Of a DNA stretch of 64,000 nucleotides, positions 58,701 to 64,000 are shown piece after piece. A program made the translations under genes and the position numbers. The DNA lies in NCBI GenBank assembly GCA_946894095.1, contig OX335644.1, positions 12,691,595-12,755,594 on the forward strand, read 5' to 3'. Source of the DNA: Incurvaria masculella. Taxonomy: Eukaryota; Arthropoda; Insecta; Lepidoptera; Incurvariidae. Every line of letters begins with the position of its first letter. The first letter of the stretch is position 1. The notes beneath the pieces are model-generated. The model ran no database searches. It saw nothing but the letters and a program-made list of their open reading frames with translations, and was not told where the DNA came from.

Positions 58701-61319
58701 AAGTCTGAGTTTCTTTGGTTTATTGGGGTGCTTTACCCCAAAATGAGGAAGGTACCAAGTGCGAGGATTCGGCAGACAGTCAGATAATAGAGAAGCGTAT
58801 CCACTCTCAATTAAGTTGTTAACCTGCGAACAATATGCAGATGAAAAGTCCGGGTCTCGGTCCATTTTACGCTCTATGGTCCGCAGCCGGTTAAGAGCGG
58901 CGTCGTAGTTATTGGGTAAGGCAATGTCATCGCGCCGCCACAGAAGACCTGTCTCCCAACCACCATCGACCCGCTGAGTTGTTTCCTCAAGTATACACTT
59001 GGCCCTAATCACATCAGAATTTACACGCTCCTTACTAGAGATTCCTATCGACTCAAGTTCGAAACTTTTCTTAACTAGACCAGATAAGTAAGCATATTCA
59101 CTGTCTTTAAGGTGAAATATACGCTCCGCTGCCTTAGAGTCTCTACGTGACGGAACGCGCCCATGTATCACCCAACCAAGGGAAGTGAGCGAAGCAGCAG
59201 GAAGATCGTGCGCACCACTACGCACACCACGGCTAACAATAAGGTCCCAATTGTCCTGGCCTAACAACATCATGGGACTGGCTATGTTAGCGCTCACTAG
59301 TCGAATGTCACGAAAATGTTCACATTGGTCAATCACACTTTTATCGACACTTTGAGTGGGCAGCGCTAAGCCCGTCACAGTGCGGACACCACTGAGACTA
59401 AAATTGACGCCACTTGGGCCACACACACACACATTCACCCGCTTTGATGAGCTGTCCAACATGTCGGTGTCGCGCGCGCCAACCAGGCGCAACGCTTCAG
59501 ATGGCCCGTCAGCGCCGACGCGCCTCGCGATGTCAGCATCGATGAGAGACACCGTCGATCCTTCGTCCAGTAAGGCCGTAGTGTCAAGGTATCCCTTCGG
59601 ACCCTTGATCCGAATCGGTATTACTTTTAGTAGAGCAGTGCGTGAGTTTGTAGCACACACATTCGTAGTAACTTCCTCACTGGATCCGCTTCCGTTGGTT
59701 CCGCCGTCAGAATCGCCGCTGTTTCCGTTGCGCGGGTAGCGTTTATCTGACCCGCGCTCGGAAAGGCAGATAGGACGGCCGCCGTCACCTGCGCCGGTCC
59801 CACCTGCGCCGGTCTTGCCTGCGCCGCTGCGACCTGCGCCGCCGCCCCCGCCGTTATCGGAAACGCAGAGACGAGCGCCTCCGCGCTCGCTGCTTCCGCC
59901 GAAGTCTGCCCCGACGCTGCTAACAGTGAAGCTCTTATTTTTATTCCTTTTAAGGTGCAGGGTAGTGTGGTGAGGCCTGCCACATTCTTTGCAGCCCTTA
60001 GCGCGACACTTGGCGCTGTAGTGGGGCAACAAACATTTAAAACATAACTTTTCAGTTCTTGCATACGCCATCCTGTCTTCAGCTGTTAAGTTTTTGTATT
60101 TCTTGCAAAAGATAAGTCTATGTCCGTCTTGGCACATAGGGCACACTGAGATGTTGTTGTTGTCATTATTATTTGACATTGTCTGAACGTGGACTTTGTG
60201 TGCCGACAACTTCGATCCACGCTCCGTTTCTATTTTAGAATTGCCAATTTGTTGAGGAACTGCCCGTCCGAAACGCGTGGCCCTGTCCGATTCCTCAATT
60301 AAGAATTCGCTGAGTAAGCATAGGCGGGGTCCATTTAAGTCCGACTTTGATGCAAACATTTGCCAGTTATTTATAAGTAATGGCGTTAATTTGCTCAGTA
60401 CCTCGTCTAACAATTCAGGGCTGTATAAGTATCCTGGTTCATTCAATGATTTAAGGACAGCCACTGCATTCATTAAGCGTGCATTTAGATCTTGCAACGA
60501 TAATGTGTCCTTAACCGGCTTCACTTGTCGGAGTTTGAGAATAGTGGCCTTTACCACGAAATCCGGCCGGCCAAAGCGACACTCGAGCTGTCGCATAATT
60601 GTCGCAACAGGTTCACTCGTCGATAAGAGCGCAGCGACTTCCTCTTTAGCCGCTCCGCGTAAACATTTACGGAGGCGCGCAATATTTTCCGCCTCGGTAA
60701 ACCCACACATTTTGGTTGACTCTTCAAAGGTTCTTTTGAACTCCAAAAACTCTAGCCCGTCACCAAAGAACTTCGGTAAGTCGCGATCCGTCGCTAATCG
60801 GCTGATAAGGCGATTGTCGTGAGTAGGTGCGGGTGCGGCTCGTGAGGCCGCGTCAGAGACGATGTTGTTCAGCGCTTGCGCCAGCCTGTCGACAACGTCG
60901 GGCTCCGCCGGTTTATTTAGTGGTGGCTCGATGGCATGTACGTCCACCCACTCTGACACTTTCTTCTCTGTCTGAGATATACTGGATGCATTCGACCTGT
61001 CGCATTGCAACCCATTGCATTCCTCTTCAGCGTCGATCTCCGCCAAGTCCGCCTGGAGTTGGGCTTCCACAAGCTTGAGTTGCGAAGCATGTTTGGCTGC
61101 TTCGATGCGCGCAATCTCTTGCGCGGCTCGTAGCTCGGCCTGTTTCCGCCGCGCCACGGAGCTAGCAGATGAAAGCACCGACCGCGAACCACACAACTCG
61201 GACATCGCGGCGGCGGCTGCGGGGGAGGAGCCGACGGCGGCAGCCGCGGGCGCACAAAGAGTTTTCTGTTTTTGTAGCTTGTCCACCAGTCTTTTACTAC
61301 GACGTTGATTGTCACACAT
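55755..61319 (-). CDS. BEL/Pao Gag-Pol polyprotein, 1,854 aa
   Basis: A single frame encodes all retrotransposition proteins. Order by approximate residue: charged helical region (57-102); Gag-like domain of the DUF1759 type (177-325); zinc knuckles from CPMC (392) and CFKC-x4-H-x4-C (425-435) with a second CKECGRPHH; glycine-rich linker (480-540); aspartic protease with LLDEGSTVSLID (about 580-590); reverse transcriptase with RHYMDDYLDSAG (about 994); RNase H with HVFSDAGEKAYSA (1177) and WTDSRTVLLW; integrase with HHHKEANHSS plus CQHC zinc site (1480-1522), core D in VDYFGPIE (1554), D in YSDNGTNF (1615) and E in GGAWERL (49 residues between the last two); C-terminal DUF5641-type tail with TWPRGVIENVFPGPDG. 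The start ATG lies 87 bp inside the 5' LTR edge. No stop or frameshift. Opposite-strand frames across it are shadows. Confidence 0.95.
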   Translation of the reverse strand: MCDNQRRSKRLVDKLQKQKTLCAPAAAAVGSSPAAAAAMSELCGSRSVLSSASSVARRKQAELRAAQEIARIEAAKHASQLKLVEAQLQADLAEIDAEEECNGLQCDRSNASSISQTEKKVSEWVDVHAIEPPLNKPAEPDVVDRLAQALNNIVSDAASRAAPAPTHDNRLISRLATDRDLPKFFGDGLEFLEFKRTFEESTKMCGFTEAENIARLRKCLRGAAKEEVAALLSTSEPVATIMRQLECRFGRPDFVVKATILKLRQVKPVKDTLSLQDLNARLMNAVAVLKSLNEPGYLYSPELLDEVLSKLTPLLINNWQMFASKSDLNGPRLCLLSEFLIEESDRATRFGRAVPQQIGNSKIETERGSKLSAHKVHVQTMSNNNDNNNISVCPMCQDGHRLIFCKKYKNLTAEDRMAYARTEKLCFKCLLPHYSAKCRAKGCKECGRPHHTTLHLKRNKNKSFTVSSVGADFGGSSERGGARLCVSDNGGGGGAGRSGAGKTGAGGTGAGDGGRPICLSERGSDKRYPRNGNSGDSDGGTNGSGSSEEVTTNVCATNSRTALLKVIPIRIKGPKGYLDTTALLDEGSTVSLIDADIARRVGADGPSEALRLVGARDTDMLDSSSKRVNVCVCGPSGVNFSLSGVRTVTGLALPTQSVDKSVIDQCEHFRDIRLVSANIASPMMLLGQDNWDLIVSRGVRSGAHDLPAASLTSLGWVIHGRVPSRRDSKAAERIFHLKDSEYAYLSGLVKKSFELESIGISSKERVNSDVIRAKCILEETTQRVDGGWETGLLWRRDDIALPNNYDAALNRLRTIERKMDRDPDFSSAYCSQVNNLIESGYASLLSDCLPNPRTWYLPHFGVKHPNKPKKLRLVFDAAAKHKNTSLNDNLLTRPDQLNSLLGVLFVFREQKVAFMGDIKDMFLRIKIKCEDRQAQRFLWRDMDRSQPPKTYVMNSVIFGASSSPCNAIFVLNKNAEQFKDLYPQAVDAVAKRHYMDDYLDSAGSMEEALKLISDVTTVHAKGGFLIRNWSSNDRALLDMLPPETVSSGPVKLDMNDGPTERALGIIWNPTTDEFMFDMSFKKVNSDLIEGEVRPTKREMLRIIMSIFDPLGFLCPFTVKARILLQNIWRSGIEWDNYLNDRDFEMWLSWIRELKALNNIKIPRWYGFVKTCNIQLHVFSDAGEKAYSAVAYWRITMSDGTVTTSFVCGKARVSPLKPVSIPRLELQGALIASRLAATIIKEHSFAVDNRFIWTDSRTVLLWIMADPRNYKPYVAHRLGEIDEITERGEWRWVPSQMNPADDATRGDCALTDANHRWFQGPDFLKSDVSEWPQYQLSGVQDPHDDPELRPHQVHVLGDDSNQSLPEIIRFSSWLKLIRSTARVLQFVERCRKRSFSFANLMQRAELLWIKESQKQSYKKDIQALETGREIDTSSKLRHLNPKLDNRGLLRLHGRIDAASEVDADTKRPVILDGRHPYTLLLVLHHHKEANHSSNETVVNNLRQWYWILHLRPTVKKVTRDCQHCKILKAKPQAPFMGGLPSARMQHHQRPFSFSGVDYFGPIEIISGRKREKRWVALFTCLTTRAVHLEIASSLSTDHAIMALRRFIARRGCPIEIYSDNGTNFVGANNELKKALTEMDSSTIEMYAANKGITWKFIPPGSPHMGGAWERLVRSVKEALRSTLKDRTPKEDVLHTLLLEAEYTVNSRPLTHVSVDSQDGEALTPNHFLIGSSSGSGTARGLIDMVPGCFDDKDLLRRKQWRACQRLANIFWEKWMKEYLPTLQPRKKWTAETKPLQPGDSVVIYDATLPRNTWPRGVIENVFPGPDGRVRVAEVRTRGGIIRRPAHKIVALPVSV

Positions 61320-61389
61320 TAGTATTTAGATCACATAGGTACTGTTCATTTTGAGTAATTAGCACTGTTGTAAGTCAATAATTCGGTTA

Positions 61390-61399
61390 CGAAGGACCA
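61390..61399 (-). other. Primer binding site, tRNA-Tyr-like
   Basis: In element sense TGGTCCTTCG lies six bases after the 5' LTR. It is complementary to a tRNA 3' end CGAAGGACCA, which fits eukaryotic tRNA-Tyr (5' end CCTTCGA, 3' end TCGAAGGA plus CCA). The tRNA identity is from memory. Confidence 0.65.
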
Positions 61400-61405
61400 T
61401 CAAAT

Positions 61406-61837
61406 TGTTCAGTTTAGAAATGAGTAGACTGTATGTTGAGATATGCACACGTTTAATGTTAGATAATTCACGTTTTACAAGCCACAAAACAGATACAGAT
61501 TAGAAGGTAAGTACGCACGCGCCGCGGTAAGTGCGTTTTGCATGAGACCCGCACAACAACTGACCACCCCGCGCCGCGGCGCCGGAGCATGTCCTGACAT
61601 GCTTCCAGAAAATTCCTCTACCCCACGAAGCCAACAGAAAACAGCGCGGAACGTCAGACAGTGATGGCGCGATGACATGTACTTAGGTGAGAGTAAGAAA
61701 GCGATTGATTGCTAAAGGTTAAAAGTCAAATTATGTTCGGTAGTATTCAGTCATTTGTAAATAATAATAAGGTATCTTTGTATGCGTCTTCTGCCGAATC
61801 CTACGCACACACTCATAAAGGGCTCGCGTCGCGCACA
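61406..61837 (-). repeat. BEL/Pao 5' LTR
   Basis: 432 bp, no difference from the 3' LTR found by eye. It should hold the promoter for the minus-strand transcript. Confidence 0.95.
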
Positions 61838-61842
61838 GTAGC
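61838..61842. repeat. BEL/Pao target site duplication, right
   Basis: GTAGC, same as 55284-55288. Confidence 0.9.
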
Positions 61843-62630
61843 AATAGCAAAGATCTCGCCTGTTGGGCAAGACGGAGTCGGCCGCGTCACGAGTCACACG
61901 CGCTTTCCACATCACTTTCCTTGGCACGCCTCACTACGCCACGCCAAGGCACGCTACACCAAGCGCCGCCGCTACACGCTTCACCCGACTCACGCCACGA
62001 GTGGCGTCAATTATTTTATATCAAAGCAAGGACATTCTTAATCAAATTTCGGACGTGACTGAGGGCGCATTTACCTTATAATGTATCCTAATAAAAAACG
62101 TTTCATGCCTTTCCTTTTTCATCTAAGTTTCATGCCACAAGATTTGAATAACAAAAAAAAATACGGGTGGCTCCAATTAATTTGACGTACTTTTCACTGC
62201 TAATTCTGTCAAATCATGACGGGGAAAAAAACTACCCTTCCTGGTTGGCCATGCAGGTACACATCGCATGTCACCTGAACACAGATCACAAAAATAGAAG
62301 CTTCTGACGATCATCAAGACGTCGGAGCCGCAGGAAAAAGCTAGTTAAGGCCGCGTATGAAGCTAGACAAATTCCCGATTTCCCCCCCACCGCTCCGCTA
62401 GACGCCGTAGCAGCAGTGGCGCCGTGAATCTTAGGACAAAACTGAAATGAGATATTGTTAGAGCGACACCTATACGCCGTCGCTGGAACTTCGTGAAAGT
62501 TGTATCGATCCCGCGGCAAGTCGTCAATGAACATACGACCAATCACAAGGCTCGAGATCACCCGCCATATTATTCACATTGCTGCTAGAAAACAGCCACC
62601 ATTTCGTCAGATCTCTACTTCATGAAAGGA
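61843..62630. other. Unannotated region right of the BEL/Pao insertion
   Basis: 61880-62010 is rich in 'cacgcc' and 'acgc' motifs (CpG-rich). No gene recognised; the 91-aa minus frame at 62286-62561 has no family features. Confidence 0.4.
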
Positions 62631-62644
62631 TTTACTATTTTCAC

Positions 62645-62760
62645 ATTGATCGTCAGTAGCTGGTTGGAGTAGCGCGTGAGACGTCTTATCTACAGTTATT
62701 GTTCGTTGGGGGGTGTCGGTTCGAATCCTGTAGCTTACAATTTTTTTTTTCCGGTTTTTT
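62645..62760 (+). mobile_element. tRNA-like SINE head with T-rich tail
   Basis: A-box-like 'tagctggttggagtagcg', then a perfect B-box 'ggttcgaatcc' 55 bases on, 'tgtagcttacaa' and a T-run. Acceptor and anticodon stems do not form a good tRNA, so it is taken as a SINE or tRNA relic. Confidence 0.45.
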
Positions 62761-62960
62761 TTATTTTTTATTGTTAATGGTGTATAGTATATAATTATAG
62801 CGTGGGTTAGACTTAATTGATTTACACATATAAAAAAATATTACATAATAATAGGTTTTGGTAAAAGTTTTTACCTGAGAAACAATTTTAAAAAGTATAA
62901 ACGTCATTTGATACAATAAAAAGTAAAATAACAATTTTAAAAAGGATAAAGGTGAGACGA

Positions 62961-63158
62961 TGGAGAAATAATTTCCATACAACGAGCGCGCAAAAAATGA
63001 CGCCACGCGACTTGCAACATTATATCGCCGTTCATAGCGCCGTAGCGCAGTGATGAAAACGGAGAAAAATCTAATTTTTTGTCTCCCAAATTGATAGGTA
63101 AATTGATAAAAATAAGAATTATTTTTCAATAAACCTGATGGTCGTTACGTCATTCTTC
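62961..63158 (-). repeat. Dispersed repeat with short inverted ends, copy 2
   Basis: Reverse-complement copy of 9040-9236: 'ccatacaacgagcgcgcaaa', 'gaaaacggagaaaaatc', 'gtctcccaaattgatagg', 'ggtcgttacgtcattcttc'. Confidence 0.65.
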
Positions 63159-63257
63159 ATTAGTAGTGAGAGCCGAAACAAAGGCCAAATTCCTCCCGCG
63201 GCACAAGCAGGTACCTACGTCGCTTATTCCAAGGAATGTGACAAGTAGTGTCGACAC

Positions 63258-63583
63258 TTTTTAGGGTTCCGTACCCAAATGGTGAAAACGGAACCCTATT
63301 ACTAAGCCTCTGCTCTCCGTCCGTCCGTCCGTCCGTCCGTCCATCCGTCCGTCCGTCCGTCTGTCCGTCCGTCCGTCCGTCCGTCTGTCACAGGGCTCTA
63401 TCTCATGAACCGTAATAGGTAGGCAGCTGAAATTTTCACAGAGTGTGTACTTATTTTGCCGCTATAACAACAAATAGGTAAATTAAAAAAATATATAAAA
63501 ATATACAAAAGAAACGTGATTTTTGGTGTTGATGGTACGGAACCCTTCGTGTGCGAGTCCGACTCGCACTTGGCCCGTTTTTT
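63258..63583 (-). mobile_element. CGGA-microsatellite dispersed element, full copy
   Basis: It runs from the tail 'ttagggttccgtacccaaat' through a long (CCGT)n array and 'ttgccgctataacaacaaat' to the head 'gtgcgagtccgactcgcact' + 'tggcccg'. Confidence 0.85.
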
Positions 63584-63589
63584 TAGTTC

Positions 63590-64000
63590 AATTTGCTCTC
63601 CTGTGGTCGCCTGGTACGCAGCATTCTCTATTTAGCTGCTATTTGCCGCGGCAGCGAGTGCCGCGTCTTTTGTCGTTTGAACATCTTTTTTTCGACGTTG
63701 GCGACGTTGTCGTCGATGTTCGTCGTTGTTGATGTCAAAAACGGAACCCTATTACTGCGTGCAATTGTATTCGGTGCGGTGCGTACCTAGTTATGCGCTG
63801 CTCGTCGATTGTGCGCGGCGCGGACAATTGCGTGAGGTCGCGTATGCGCGCTCGTCGATTGTATCTCGTTCACTCGCGTCAGTCGCGCGGTCGTGCCGCG
63901 CCGAAGTGTCTTATAATATTTGGACGCTCGTCCGCTCCGCTGTAGCGCCACAGAGCAGCGCTGTGCAACAATCGAATAATGTAGATTTGTATTCGAATGA
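63590..64000. other. GC-rich, CpG-rich end of window
   Basis: 'gctcgtcgattgt' occurs twice (63800-63812 and 63849-63861) in a CpG-rich stretch with many 'gcgcg' motifs; 'aaaacggaaccctattact' at 63738-63757 is a CGGA-element scrap. It could be a promoter region of a gene beyond the window; no exon is visible. Confidence 0.35.

Larger units (their letters stand above)
55289..61837 (-). mobile_element. Complete BEL/Pao LTR retrotransposon, 6,549 bp
   Basis: Two 432-bp LTRs, same base by base as far as could be compared, surround one 1,854-codon Gag-Pol frame on the minus strand. Each LTR begins TG and ends CA. The 5-bp direct repeat GTAGC flanks the insertion (55284-55288 and 61838-61842), normal for BEL/Pao integrases. 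A tRNA-complementary primer site follows the 5' LTR and a purine tract precedes the 3' LTR. There is no envelope-like frame after pol (34 bp between stop and LTR). Identical LTRs and an open frame point to a very recent insertion and possible activity. Confidence 0.95.

Noticed and set aside
59627..60822. Long frames overlapping the BEL/Pao Gag-Pol (145 aa minus, 181 aa plus, 127 aa plus)
   Set aside because: They are shadows of the 1,854-aa frame, which alone carries recognisable domains.
55358..61678. The repeated 67-aa frames (55358-55561 and 61475-61678) as duplicated genes
   Set aside because: They lie inside the two LTRs and are equal only because the LTRs are equal.

Overview
The window looks like a repeat-dense, probably intergenic or intronic, stretch of an insect nuclear genome, most likely a moth or butterfly. 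The evidence is eukaryotic nuclear tRNA genes, spliced transposon genes with GT-AG introns, a short TTAGG-type (insect telomere) array, and many copies of a short dispersed element that begins ACCGGCCAAGTGCGAGTCGG and carries a CGGA microsatellite; from memory that element is common in Lepidoptera. No host protein-coding gene could be recognised. Nearly all interpretable sequence is transposable elements, plus three tRNA genes.

Layout. 1-17 kb: no genes; a GC-rich island with an internal duplication (1.37-1.85 kb), SINE-like copies, foldback/MITE elements, two hammerhead-ribozyme-like motifs with intact cores plus one decayed copy, a palindromic element with a (GGTTA)n core at 10.3-10.6 kb, Harbinger-type MITE relics near 12 kb, and a hAT-type MITE with an exact 8-bp target duplication (15.85-16.0 kb). 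17-24 kb: Helitron-like 3' ends and a tRNA cluster, Lys(CTT), Phe(GAA) and Gly(GCC). 25-30 kb: CGGA elements, one inserted into another copy of itself, then a decayed 2.65-kb TA-flanked DNA transposon, probably pogo-like. 32-43.7 kb: the main feature, an apparently complete PIF/Harbinger transposon of 9,948 bp with about 35-bp terminal inverted repeats and CAG duplications. It holds a five-exon transposase (359 aa, DDE residues present) and, convergent to it, a five-exon Myb/SANT-like protein (311 aa). A 351-bp MITE derived from it lies between the two genes, and a second full copy lies 1.35 kb outside. 44-55 kb: SINE copies, a long-arm foldback element, and a broken exon of another Harbinger transposase. 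55.3-61.8 kb: a complete BEL/Pao LTR retrotransposon on the minus strand with two 432-bp LTRs that look identical, a GTAGC duplication and one uninterrupted 1,854-aa Gag-Pol frame. 61.8-64 kb: a tRNA-like SINE head, a dispersed repeat, another CGGA element and a GC-rich end.

How the parts fit. The BEL/Pao element carries all it would need to copy itself (primer site, polypurine tract, protease, reverse transcriptase, RNase H, integrase). The Harbinger element carries the two proteins that such elements use together: a DDE transposase and a Myb-like DNA-binding partner. The short 351-bp elements share its ends and could be moved by those proteins. Exon joins, coordinates and repeat pairings were worked out by eye; percent identities and copy numbers were not calculated.
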